DNA from: an uncultured Neisseriaceae bacterium
GTDB taxonomy: Bacteria; Pseudomonadota; Gammaproteobacteria; Burkholderiales; UBA11063
Reading direction: 5' to 3'
NCBI GenBank assembly: GCA_937952895.1
Contig: CALFYC010000069.1
Location: 1-29,883, forward strand
DNA length: 29,883 nucleotides
Positions 7,787 to 15,600 of this stretch are shown piece after piece. Under the pieces are notes generated by a model that searched no databases, was not told where the DNA came from, and saw only the letters and a program-made list of their open reading frames with translations. The translations under genes and the position numbers were made by a program. Each line of letters starts with the position of its first letter. The stretch's first letter is position 1.

Positions 7787-7841
7787 ATCAAGAACCTTTT
7801 AAAATTAACAACACAAATGATTTTAGCATAAATATTAATCA

Positions 7842-8201
7842 TTATTTAGAAAACCACAAAATTATTACAATTGCATCATGGCGATATTTAACTGTATTGG
7901 TGTCTACTGGATCATTCTCAGTTGCAATAACTTGTAATTTATGATTAGATTCACTTATTAAATAGTTAGCTACCTGATCAGATAAACCTTTTAAATGTTT
8001 GGGATAAGAAATTGTAACTTTAGTTACTTTTGGATTACTTAAAATATCTTCTAAGGTTGATTTATCATAATGTTTTAAAAAAATTGGTGCAGAAAATCCG
8101 CCAATTAATTTAGGCTTTGCTGTAGCCACACTACTTGAATTAGTATCACCAAATACGAACGGATTACAAATCAATAATATTAAAAAAATAATTTTTTTCA
8201 T
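7842..8201 (-). CDS. small exported protein of unknown function
   Basis: This 119-residue protein has a signal peptide (about residues 1-18, MKKIIFLILLICNPFVFG), a Ser/Thr linker and a compact 85-residue alpha/beta domain containing KVTKVTISYPKHL, SDQVANYLISES and a hydrophobic C-terminus AIVIILWFSK. I do not recognise the family. The ATG follows the TAA of the upstream uridine kinase gene with no spacer, and the GGAG in the last codons of that gene serves as its ribosome binding site, so translation is coupled. The GH18 lipoprotein gene follows, so the two may act together at the cell envelope; this is inference. Confidence 0.72.
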   Translation of the reverse strand: MKKIIFLILLICNPFVFGDTNSSSVATAKPKLIGGFSAPIFLKHYDKSTLEDILSNPKVTKVTISYPKHLKGLSDQVANYLISESNHKLQVIATENDPVDTNTVKYRHDAIVIILWFSK

Positions 8202-8867
8202 TTAGATTACTCCATCATCTTCTTCAAAATTCCATCCACTACTAATTGTAATATTCTGATTATTTATTACTGATTTAATTCGTGATACAATCATTTCAAG
8301 TGCAGCTTTATTTGAACCATGTGGAATTATTATGTGAGCCCTACGTTTTGTAGGTTCAACAAATTTCTTATACATGGGACGAACTCGCTGACTATACATT
8401 TCTAATACACTATCTAAAGTTCTCTCACGCTCTACTATGTCCCGTTTTAAACGTCGCATAAGCTGGATATCAGGAGCAGTATCAACAAATATTCTTAACG
8501 CCATATGCTTAGTAATCCACTCATCATAAAGGGCAAAAATTCCTTCAACAATAATTATTTTTGCAGGACTTATTTTTTGAATTTTAGAACTTCTTGTATG
8601 TGTGCTAAATTCATATACCGGTTGCTCAATTTGATTACCTTCATATAGATTTTTAAGCTGACTTTTCATTAAATCCCAATCAAGCGCATTTGGATGATCA
8701 AAATTAATTTGCTCCCGTTCTGCCATAGTTAAATGAGAACGGTCAAGATAGTAATTATCTTGTAAAAAGACTGAAACTGAATTTTTTTCTACTGAATTTA
8801 TAATCTGTTCCGTTACTGTTGATTTACCGGACCCAGATCCACCAGCAACTCCAATTATAAAAACCAC
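8202..8867 (-). CDS. udk: uridine kinase paralogue (second copy)
   Basis: Uridine/cytidine kinase of the pyrimidine salvage pathway, 221 residues. The P-loop GVAGGSGSGKST is at residues 6-17. QDNYYLDRSHLTMAER contains the catalytic Asp seen in Udk proteins, DHPNALDWDLM is the substrate loop, EGIFALYD follows, and IFVDTAPDIQLMRRLKRDI is the Arg-rich lid region. It is about half identical by eye to the gene upstream and has an acidic C-terminal tail (NFEEDDGVI). It starts with GTG only 2 nt after the stop of its paralogue. Both copies keep every motif, so neither looks dead. Substrate differences cannot be read from the sequence, and which copy is the ancestral udk is unclear. Confidence 0.9.
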   Translation of the reverse strand: MVFIIGVAGGSGSGKSTVTEQIINSVEKNSVSVFLQDNYYLDRSHLTMAEREQINFDHPNALDWDLMKSQLKNLYEGNQIEQPVYEFSTHTRSSKIQKISPAKIIIVEGIFALYDEWITKHMALRIFVDTAPDIQLMRRLKRDIVERERTLDSVLEMYSQRVRPMYKKFVEPTKRRAHIIIPHGSNKAALEMIVSRIKSVINNQNITISSGWNFEEDDGVI

Positions 8868-8869
8868 CT

Positions 8870-9523
8870 TTATTCGCTTTCTTCATCAAATACATGAGTA
8901 ATTAATACATCATTATTTAACACAGAATGAATTCTAGCAACAATCATTTGTAATGCTGCTTGATTTGCTCCATGAGGAATTATTATATGAGAGTTTCGCT
9001 TAGTTGGTTCAATAAATTTTTTATGCATGGGCCTCACTGTATCAATATATTGCTTAATTACCAATTCAACCGTTCTACCACGTTCTACAATATCACGTTG
9101 CATTCGTCTAATTAGTCTTATATCTGGGGCAGTATCCACAAAAATCTTTAATGCCATTAATTTGGATAAATCAGGATCCATTAAAGCAAATATTCCTTCA
9201 AAAATAACAATTTGAGTGGGGCTAATTGCTATAGTTTCAGACTTTCGCACATATAGCGCAAAATCATAAGTTGGCATTGCAACTGATTCATTATTGTATA
9301 ATGCTTTTATATGTCTAGTTAATAATTCCCAATCAAACATATCCGGATGGTCTAAATTAACTTTACGGCGTTCATCTAAACCTAAATGAGATAAATCTTT
9401 GTAGTAAGAATCTTGTCTAATTACTGAAACTTTATTTTCACCAATTGATGAAACAATATGATTAGTTACTGTTGATTTGCCAGAGCCGGAACCTCCAGCT
9501 ACTCCAATTATAAATTTTGTCAC
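8870..9523 (-). CDS. udk: uridine kinase paralogue (first copy)
   Basis: Uridine/cytidine kinase, 217 residues, phosphorylating uridine to UMP. The P-loop GVAGGSGSGKST occupies residues 7-18, QDSYYKDLSHL carries the catalytic Asp, and DHPDMFDWELL, FEGIFAL, IFVDTAPDIRLIRRMQRDI and TVRPMHKKFIEPTKR match the family. The last motif is close to the E. coli TVRPMFLQFIEPSK. The start is GTG, with AGGA inside the final codons of uvrB 10 nt upstream, so the gene sits 1 nt behind uvrB and is translationally coupled to it. It forms a tandem pair with the next gene. Confidence 0.92.
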   Translation of the reverse strand: MTKFIIGVAGGSGSGKSTVTNHIVSSIGENKVSVIRQDSYYKDLSHLGLDERRKVNLDHPDMFDWELLTRHIKALYNNESVAMPTYDFALYVRKSETIAISPTQIVIFEGIFALMDPDLSKLMALKIFVDTAPDIRLIRRMQRDIVERGRTVELVIKQYIDTVRPMHKKFIEPTKRNSHIIIPHGANQAALQMIVARIHSVLNNDVLITHVFDEESE

Positions 9524-9524
9524 G

Positions 9525-11540
9525 TTATATAGTTCCTAAAATACCATCTTTTAATAATAACTCTTTTAATAATTTGATTTCATCTCTACATTTGGCAGCA
9601 CTTTCAAATTCTAGATTTGTTGCATGCTGCTTCATTCTTTTTTCAATTTCTTTAATCAATTTTGGTATTTCATTGCTGTTTAAATGTTCCGGCAATTTTA
9701 TTTCTGCATTCGCAGTTTCTTTATAAATTCCATCAATAATATCATTGATTGGTTTTACAATACTTGCAGGAGTTATTTTATACTTTTCATTAAACTTAAG
9801 CTGTTTATTTCTACGTCTTGTTGTTTCATCGATACATTTTTGCATTGATTGAGTAATTTTTTCAGCATAGAAAATTGCTCTCCCATTAATATGCCTTGCA
9901 GCTCTACCAACAGTTTGAATCAATGAACGTTCTGAACGTAAAAAACCCTCTTTATCAGCATCAAAAATTGCAACTAAACTTACTTCTGGAATATCTAAAC
10001 CTTCACGTAATAAATTAACACCAACCAATACATCAAAAATACCCACACGTAAATCTCGAATTATTTCAACTCGTTCAACAGTATCAATATCAGAATGTAG
10101 ATATCTAATCTTAACACCATTCTCACTATAGTATTCACTTAACTTTTCTGCCATTTTTTTCGTAAGAGTAGTAACTAAAATTCTCTCATTATTAGTTATA
10201 CGAATTTTAATTTCATGCAATAAATCATCTACTTGGCTAATCGCTGATCTAACTTCAATAATTGGATCAACTAATCCAGTTGGCCTTACTACTTGCTCAA
10301 CCAAGTTATCCTGATGCTCATTTTCATATTCACCAGGAGTTGCTGATACAAAGATAGTCTGTGGCATTTTACGTTCAAATTCTACAAATTTTAACGGACG
10401 ATTATCCATAGCTGAAGGTAACCGAAAGCCATAATCAACCAAATTTTGCTTTCTTGATCTATCTCCATTATACATAGCACCTATTTGCGAGACTGTTACA
10501 TGCGACTCATCAATAAACATTAAACTATTTCCTGGCAAATAATCAATAAGTGTAGGTGGTGGCTCTCCAGATTTTCTACCCGTTAAATGTCTAGAATAGT
10601 TTTCTATCCCCTTACAAAACCCAATTTCTGAGAGCATTTCTATATCAAATTCAGTTCTTTGCTTAATTCTAAATGCTTCAATCATTTTTCCTTTCGCTTG
10701 AAATTCAGTGATTGTCTTATCTAATTCACCCTTAATATGAATTAAAGCATTATCAATTGTTTCACGCGGAGTAACATAATGAGACGATGGAAAAACTGTA
10801 AACCTGGCTACTCTTTGTTTAGTTTTACCTGTTAGTGGGTCAAATAAATTTAAATATTCAATTTCGTCATCGAATAAGCTAACTCGTACTGCTTGCTCAA
10901 AATATTCGGATGGAAAAATATCAACAGTTTCGCCCCTAACTCTAAAGGTGCCACGTTTAAAATCCATTTCAGCTCGTTCATATTGCATATTAACTAATTG
11001 TTCAATTATTGCTTTTTGACTAATTTTATCGCCTTCACGTAGATGTAACACCATTTTTTGGTAAGCTTTTTCATCACCAATACCGTAAATTGCTGATACG
11101 GTAGCAATTACTATTACATCATTGCGCTCTAATAGGGATTTTGTTGCGGATAATCGCATTTGTTCAATATGTTCATTAATACTTGAATCTTTTTCAATAA
11201 AGAGATCTTTATGTGGAACATAAGCTTCAGGTTGATAGTAGTCATAATAAGATACAAAATATTCAACTGCATTTTCTGGAAAAAAATCCCGAAATTCTGC
11301 ATATAATTGTGCAGCAAGAGTTTTATTATGTGCCATGACAATCGCAGATCTACCTGTTCTGGCAATAACATTAGCCATGGTATATGTTTTACCACTACCA
11401 GTTACGCCAAGTAGAGTCTGAAACATTAAGCCATCATTTAAACCAGTTACAATACTATCAATTGCATAAGGTTGATCACCAGATGGTTCAAATTGACTAT
11501 ATAATTTAAATGGGCTATTTGGATATTCTACAATACGCAT
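9525..11540 (-). CDS. uvrB: excinuclease ABC subunit B
   Basis: UvrB is the damage-verifying helicase-like subunit of nucleotide excision repair, working with UvrA and UvrC. The 671 residues equal the family length. Walker A is GVTGSGKT (45-52). The beta-hairpin that clamps DNA lies in SYYDYYQPEAYVPHKD. The Walker B block reads SLMFIDESHVT, and motif VI has QTVGRAARH. A UVR domain (roughly 628-665, EFESAAKCRDEIKLL) ends the protein and contacts UvrC. The ATG follows a terminator by only 13 bp and has no strong Shine-Dalgarno sequence. No SOS box was seen. It heads a packed minus-strand unit that continues into two uridine kinases. Confidence 0.98.
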   Translation of the reverse strand: MRIVEYPNSPFKLYSQFEPSGDQPYAIDSIVTGLNDGLMFQTLLGVTGSGKTYTMANVIARTGRSAIVMAHNKTLAAQLYAEFRDFFPENAVEYFVSYYDYYQPEAYVPHKDLFIEKDSSINEHIEQMRLSATKSLLERNDVIVIATVSAIYGIGDEKAYQKMVLHLREGDKISQKAIIEQLVNMQYERAEMDFKRGTFRVRGETVDIFPSEYFEQAVRVSLFDDEIEYLNLFDPLTGKTKQRVARFTVFPSSHYVTPRETIDNALIHIKGELDKTITEFQAKGKMIEAFRIKQRTEFDIEMLSEIGFCKGIENYSRHLTGRKSGEPPPTLIDYLPGNSLMFIDESHVTVSQIGAMYNGDRSRKQNLVDYGFRLPSAMDNRPLKFVEFERKMPQTIFVSATPGEYENEHQDNLVEQVVRPTGLVDPIIEVRSAISQVDDLLHEIKIRITNNERILVTTLTKKMAEKLSEYYSENGVKIRYLHSDIDTVERVEIIRDLRVGIFDVLVGVNLLREGLDIPEVSLVAIFDADKEGFLRSERSLIQTVGRAARHINGRAIFYAEKITQSMQKCIDETTRRRNKQLKFNEKYKITPASIVKPINDIIDGIYKETANAEIKLPEHLNSNEIPKLIKEIEKRMKQHATNLEFESAAKCRDEIKLLKELLLKDGILGTI

Positions 11541-11553
11541 ATTTCAAATTTAA

Positions 11554-11584
11554 GTAAAAATAGCTACCATTATTGGTAGCTATT
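11554..11584 (-). terminator. rho-independent terminator of the Bax-inhibitor-like gene
   Basis: Perfect 11-bp stem AATAGCTACCA / TGGTAGCTATT with a 4-nt loop; on the minus strand it is followed by TTTTTAC. It stands 11 bp after the stop at 11596 and 13 bp before the uvrB start. Confidence 0.88.
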
Positions 11585-11595
11585 GTTTTTAGCAA

Positions 11596-12288
11596 CTATC
11601 TTCTATCGTTACCGGTGAAAGCTAATATTATTTGGAGCAAGCTCGTAAATAAGTTATATATACTGATATATAGTGTTAAGGTTGCTGAAATATAATTAGT
11701 TTCGCCACCTCTTACAATTTGATTAACTTGCCATAAAATCATCAATGATGAAAAAATAACAAACCCACCACAAATTGCCAAATACATACCTGGCATTCTT
11801 AAAAAGATATTCGCAATTATTGCAATAAAAAGAACAATTGCGCCAACCGCTAAAAAATTACCAATAAAGGTCATTTCTTTTTTAACGGTATAGGCAATTG
11901 CACTCATTACAAAAAATACAGCTGAAGTTAATAATGCTGCAAGTAGTATAAGACTTGCACCATTTGGCACACGTAATGCATATTGCAATAATGGCCCTAA
12001 TAGTAAACCCATAAAAAATGTAAATACCATTAGCCAAATAATTCCGGCAAAATTATTCTTATTTTTTTCAACCATAAACATCATGAAATACATGCCACCG
12101 ATTAAAATCAAACTTCCCATGATTGGACTTGTTGCTAAAAACATAAATGACATATTAATCCCAAATAATGCTCCAATTGCTGTTGGGATCATTGATAATG
12201 CCAGTAGCATATATGTGTTTCTTAATACCTTCTGACGGATTTCCAGCGAAGGTACAGCCATTTTATAGGCACCATATTGATAATTCAT
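11596..12288 (-). CDS. Bax inhibitor-1 / YccA family inner-membrane protein
   Basis: This 230-residue multi-spanning protein has seven predicted hydrophobic helices beginning at about residue 28, and is typical of the bacterial UPF0005/BI-1 family. In E. coli its relative YccA interacts with the FtsH protease, and others in the family conduct calcium or protons. The N-terminal soluble part contains RQKVLRNTYMLLALSMIP, the usual family entry, and the protein ends in a hydrophobic helix and FTGNDRR. The ribosome binding site AGGAG is 6 nt before the ATG, with a promoter just upstream and a terminator just after, so the gene is probably monocistronic. Confidence 0.9.
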   Translation of the reverse strand: MNYQYGAYKMAVPSLEIRQKVLRNTYMLLALSMIPTAIGALFGINMSFMFLATSPIMGSLILIGGMYFMMFMVEKNKNNFAGIIWLMVFTFFMGLLLGPLLQYALRVPNGASLILLAALLTSAVFFVMSAIAYTVKKEMTFIGNFLAVGAIVLFIAIIANIFLRMPGMYLAICGGFVIFSSLMILWQVNQIVRGGETNYISATLTLYISIYNLFTSLLQIILAFTGNDRR

Positions 12289-12316
12289 AAAAGACTCCTA
12301 TTAATCTTACACAATT

Positions 12317-12346
12317 ATTATATAGCAATTAGTAGCAAAAAATCAA
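12317..12346 (-). promoter_or_regulatory. promoter of the Bax-inhibitor-like gene
   Basis: TTGATT (12341-12346) and TATAAT (12317-12322) on the minus strand are separated by 18 bp. The predicted start lies about 20 nt before the AGGAG site. Confidence 0.55.
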
Positions 12347-12394
12347 GGCACAGGAAAATTAATCCAAATTTAAACAAACAAATGTAGCATCAAT

Positions 12395-12620
12395 TTAGCA
12401 TTTTGCACTTAATCTTTTTGGAACTAAAATTACTTTATCATAAAAATATACTGATGTTGCTATAGCGCGATTTCTTGATCAAAAGAGACTATCTAAACCA
12501 AAATGACACTGAAAATGGAATGAATAATTTTTTACTTCACCCATTTCAGTTAATTCAGTTTTATGTAGTGAAGTTATCCGATTTATTACAAAGTTCCTGA
12601 TTATTAAATTTATCTATCAT
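12395..12620 (-). pseudogene. remnant of a class I SAM-dependent methyltransferase
   Basis: Behind aroK an ATG overlaps the stop codon (TAATG, at 12620) and reads MIDKFNNQELCNKSDNFTT before a stop. In another frame the DNA continues as TSLHKTELTEMGEVKNYSF then HFQCHFGLDSLF, an in-frame TGA at 12479-12481, and then ATSVYFYDKVILVPKRLSAKC to a stop at 12395. This follows the N-terminus of methyltransferases whose motif I reads LHLQCHFGxDTL followed by GAKVTGVDFSDKAI and AKKLS. So the gene start survives, but a frameshift, a stop and loss of the last two thirds have inactivated it. Assignment rests on the unusual QCHFGLDSL signature. The gene was once translationally coupled to aroK. Confidence 0.62.
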
Positions 12621-13144
12621 TATTTTAATTTACTGATTTGTTTAATAATTTGATTAACGGTTTGGTCTGGACGAATTTCAGAGGTATTAATTGTAAAATC
12701 AGCTACTTCTTTATAACGTTCTTTACGAGACTCATATAGTTCAGTAATTTTTTTAATAAGATCTGTTTGTTGCAATAATGGTCGTTTATTAGTAGATTTA
12801 GTTAAGCGTTCAACTAGCACTCGAATTTCAGCATATAACTGCACAATCACTTGTTTATTACAAGATAATAAAATTTTCCGATTTTCATCAATAGTTAAAA
12901 CCCCACCACCCAATGACAAAACATAATCAGTCTCATTGTGCAAGCTTTTAATTAGCTCATTGGTCTCACGCTTCCTAAAGCCCAATTCACCCTCAATAGA
13001 AAATATGGTAGGAATATCTACACCACAACTTAACTCAATGTTTTTATCTAAATCGATAAATTTTTTCCCAAGTACTGTAGCTAATTCACGTCCAATAGTA
13101 GTTTTACCTACTCCGGTAATTCCAACAAGAATAATATCTGGCAT
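12620..13144 (-). CDS. aroK: shikimate kinase
   Basis: Shikimate kinase phosphorylates shikimate with ATP on the way to chorismate. From the ATG at 13144 the protein is 174 residues, matching E. coli AroK (173). It has Walker A GITGVGKT (8-15), the shikimate-binding FIDLDKNIE (about 29-37), GELGFRKRE (52-60) with the substrate Arg, SLGGGVL (78-83) and the lid KRPLL. The frame also opens at an ATG at 13171, but that codon is inside a terminator hairpin, and MPDIILVG is the natural N-terminus. No clear Shine-Dalgarno sequence precedes it. The usual downstream partner aroB is absent; a methyltransferase remnant follows instead. Confidence 0.95.
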   Translation of the reverse strand: MPDIILVGITGVGKTTIGRELATVLGKKFIDLDKNIELSCGVDIPTIFSIEGELGFRKRETNELIKSLHNETDYVLSLGGGVLTIDENRKILLSCNKQVIVQLYAEIRVLVERLTKSTNKRPLLQQTDLIKKITELYESRKERYKEVADFTINTSEIRPDQTVNQIIKQISKLK

Positions 13145-13160
13145 TTTAAATACGTAATTA

Positions 13161-13188
13161 AAAAAAGCCAAGCATTTGCTTGGCTTTT
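13161..13188 (-). terminator. rho-independent terminator of the low-complexity lipoprotein gene
   Basis: Perfect 11-bp stem AAAAGCCAAGC / GCTTGGCTTTT with an ATTT loop, followed on the minus strand by a run of seven T. It ends only 16 bp before the aroK start at 13144. Confidence 0.9.
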
Positions 13189-13204
13189 ATAATACAAAAG
13201 TTGC

Positions 13205-13417
13205 TTATTTAGCAGCTGAAGCATTTGCAGGAGCTGAAGCTGTAACTGTTGCAGAAGCCGCAGCTGGAGCTGGAGCAGCAGCAGGAGCTGAAGCTGTTGT
13301 TGTTACTGTTGTTGAAGAAGAAGTAACTGTTGCAGAAGCATCTTTAGAAGATCCGTCATTATTTGAACAAGAAACTAATGCAAAACCAGCTAATAATACA
13401 ACTAATAATTTTTTCAT
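13205..13417 (-). CDS. small Ala/Ser/Thr-rich lipoprotein
   Basis: This 70-residue lipoprotein has signal MKKLLVVLLAGFALVSC with lipobox VSC (Cys 17). The mature part is almost entirely Ala, Ser, Thr, Val and Pro (for example TTVTTTASAPAAAPAPAAA), so it is probably a flexible or surface-exposed tether without a fold. The frame is open 12 codons further upstream, but AAAGG lies 6-7 nt before the ATG at 13417, which gives the canonical signal peptide. The signal sequence resembles those of the trio at 4277-4872, but the His/Lys block is missing. Function unknown. The plus-strand frame across the same bases is a shadow. Confidence 0.75.
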   Translation of the reverse strand: MKKLLVVLLAGFALVSCSNNDGSSKDASATVTSSSTTVTTTASAPAAAPAPAAASATVTASAPANASAAK

Positions 13418-13699
13418 TTTATACCTTTCAAAAAATAAACCTTTAACTATCAATAGATAAGTTCCGTGATTGTACCATAAGTTATTTTAAAATTGGATAT
13501 TTTTATCAAATATCTTTCTAATATTTATAAAAATATTGCTTAATATCTTACTTAATCTGGAGTTATAATAAAAATTGACAGATAATTTTTGTATAATTAA
13601 TTATCTAACATTTTCCTAAAATAATCGAATAAATAAATCCACTATCAATTTAATTTTTTATATAAAGATACGATATGATCATAAACTAAGTTATAAATT
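13418..13699. other. AT-rich intergenic stretch, nothing firm
   Basis: This lies between the 5' end of the low-complexity lipoprotein gene and the atp terminator. The promoter of the lipoprotein gene should be in the first 100 bp; TACAAT near 13472 on the minus strand is a possible -10 without a good -35. On the plus strand TTGACA at 13575 has TATAAT only 11 bp later, too close for a normal promoter. No coding frame or RNA gene was recognised. Confidence 0.45.
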
Positions 13700-13727
13700 A
13701 AACAAAAGCCCAGCAAAATGCTGGGCC
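13700..13727 (-). terminator. rho-independent terminator of the atp operon
   Basis: GC-rich 8-bp stem GCCCAGCA / TGCTGGGC with a 3-nt loop, followed on the minus strand by TTTTGTTTAATTT, 22 bp after the atpC stop. Confidence 0.88.
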
Positions 13728-13748
13728 TCAAATTTAAACTGCTTTCGA

Positions 13749-14183
13749 TTAATGCTTTATATGCTTTTTAATATAATCAAGGGCTTTTAACTGAGCAATC
13801 GCTATCTCTAGTGCAGCTTGAGCTTTTGCCACATCTGGGGTCATAGTTGAACCTGAATGCTTAATCTTAGCCAATGCTGCAGTTCTTTGTTCAATTAACC
13901 GAGCCTCATCAAGCGCATCAGTACGCTCAATTACATCAGCTAAAACAGTTGCATGATTGTCTTTAACTTCTAAAAACCCTCCGGATATTGCTAGAATTAA
14001 TTGCTGAGTTTCCCCAGGAATTTGCATTCTTAGCACACCAGATTTTAATTTACTAATTAAAGGTATATGGTGTGGGTAAACCCCAACTTCTCCCATTGAT
14101 GCAGGAGCAATTAGATACTCTACCTCACCACTAAAAATCTGCTTTTCTGAATCAACCACATCTACGCGCATAATATGAGCCAT
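13749..14183 (-). CDS. atpC: F1 ATP synthase epsilon subunit
   Basis: The epsilon subunit belongs to the central stalk of F1 and restrains ATP hydrolysis. The 144 residues show an N-terminal beta-sandwich with SGEVEYLIAPASMGEVGVYP and HHIPLISKLKSG, then the strand GGFLEVKDNHATVLAD, and a C-terminal helical hairpin rich in Ala (QAALEIAIAQLKALDYI). AAGGAAC lies 8 nt before the ATG. It is the last gene of the operon, 17 bp after atpD and followed by the operon terminator. Confidence 0.97.
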   Translation of the reverse strand: MAHIMRVDVVDSEKQIFSGEVEYLIAPASMGEVGVYPHHIPLISKLKSGVLRMQIPGETQQLILAISGGFLEVKDNHATVLADVIERTDALDEARLIEQRTAALAKIKHSGSTMTPDVAKAQAALEIAIAQLKALDYIKKHIKH

Positions 14184-14200
14184 GTTTTAGTTCCTTTTAC

Positions 14201-15571
14201 TTAAGCTTTTGAAATAGCCTCATCAATTGAACCAATCATGTAGAAATCTTGTTCTGGTAAATTATCATATTCACCTTCCAAGATAGCTTTAAACCCACGA
14301 ATAGTTTCTTTAAGCGGCACATATTTACCAGGAGAACCAGTGAATACTTCAGCTACGAAAAACGGTTGCGATAAAAATTTTTGAATTTTACGCGCCCTTG
14401 CAACAGTTAATTTATCTTCTTCAGATAATTCATCCATTCCAAGAATGGCAATAATATCACGTAATTCTTTATATTTTTGTAGCGTTGCTTGAACACCACG
14501 AGCCACATTATAATGCTCTTCGCCAACTACCAACGGATCTAATTGACGTGAAGTTGAATCTAATGGATCTACCGCTGGGTAAATACCTAAAGATGCAATA
14601 TCTCGACTCAACACAACTGTTGCATCTAAATGGGCAAACGTTGTTGCTGGAGATGGATCAGTTAAGTCATCAGCTGGCACATATACCGCTTGAATTGAAG
14701 TAATTGAACCATTTTTAGTTGATGCTACACGCTCTTGAAAACGTCCCATTTCATCAGCTAGTGTAGGTTGATACCCTACAGCTGAAGGCATACGCCCAAG
14801 TAACGCCGATACTTCAGTTCCTGCTAATGTATAACGATAAATATTATCCACAAATAATAATACATCACGACCTTCATCACGGAATTGCTCTGCAATTGTT
14901 AATCCGGTTAATGCTACACGTAATCTATTACCTGGGGGTTCATTCATTTGACCATACACCAATGATACTTTATCTAATACGTTTGAATCTTTCATTTCAT
15001 GGTAAAAGTCATTACCTTCACGAGTTCTCTCACCAACTCCAGTAAATACAGAGTAACCACTATGCTCAATTGCAATATTACGAATTAATTCCATCATATT
15101 AACGGTTTTACCAACCCCAGCACCACCGAATAATCCAACTTTACCACCCTTAGCAAATGGACACAGTAAATCAATTACTTTTATACCAGTTTCTAAAAGT
15201 TCCGTAGTTTGTGAAATTTCATCGAATTTCGGTGCATTTTGGTGAATAGCACGTAATTCATTGGCTTCGATTGGACCTGCCTCATCAATTGGACGACCCA
15301 ATACATCCATGATTCTACCTAAAGTTACTTTACCAACCGGCACAGAAATTGGTTTTCCAGTATTTTCAACTTGCAATCCACGCTGTAATCCATCAGAACT
15401 ACCCATGGCAATACTTCTTACCACTCCATCACCAAGCTGTTGTTGCACCTCTAAAACAAGATCTGAACCTGATACCAACTTTAATGCATCATAAACTTTT
15501 GGCACTTCACTACGTGGAAATTCCACATCTACTACCGCACCAATTACCTGAACAATTTTGCCTTGACCCAT
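14201..15571 (-). CDS. atpD: F1 ATP synthase beta subunit
   Basis: The catalytic subunit of F1. Its 456 residues are near the E. coli length of 460. Walker A GGAGVGKT is at 149-156, the catalytic Glu lies in GVGERTREGNDF, Walker B in DVLLFVDNIYRYT, and the DELSEED motif that contacts the gamma stalk is near residue 385. Sequence blocks such as SALLGRMPSAVGYQPTLADE match beta/gamma proteobacterial AtpD. AGGAA stands 8 nt before the ATG. No odd substitutions were seen. Confidence 0.99.
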   Translation of the reverse strand: MGQGKIVQVIGAVVDVEFPRSEVPKVYDALKLVSGSDLVLEVQQQLGDGVVRSIAMGSSDGLQRGLQVENTGKPISVPVGKVTLGRIMDVLGRPIDEAGPIEANELRAIHQNAPKFDEISQTTELLETGIKVIDLLCPFAKGGKVGLFGGAGVGKTVNMMELIRNIAIEHSGYSVFTGVGERTREGNDFYHEMKDSNVLDKVSLVYGQMNEPPGNRLRVALTGLTIAEQFRDEGRDVLLFVDNIYRYTLAGTEVSALLGRMPSAVGYQPTLADEMGRFQERVASTKNGSITSIQAVYVPADDLTDPSPATTFAHLDATVVLSRDIASLGIYPAVDPLDSTSRQLDPLVVGEEHYNVARGVQATLQKYKELRDIIAILGMDELSEEDKLTVARARKIQKFLSQPFFVAEVFTGSPGKYVPLKETIRGFKAILEGEYDNLPEQDFYMIGSIDEAISKA

Positions 15572-15600
15572 TTTTGTATTCCTACAAAATTTATTAAAAA

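Noticed and set aside
13176..13460. 94-codon plus-strand frame rich in Ala and Glu
   Set aside because: It is the reverse strand of the low-complexity lipoprotein gene, which has a signal peptide, lipobox and ribosome binding site.
13575..13603. TTGACA followed by TATAAT on the plus strand, a possible small RNA promoter
   Set aside because: The spacing to TATAAT is only 11 bp, and the alternative -10 at the right distance (TAATTA) is poor. There is no plus-strand terminator with a T run behind it.
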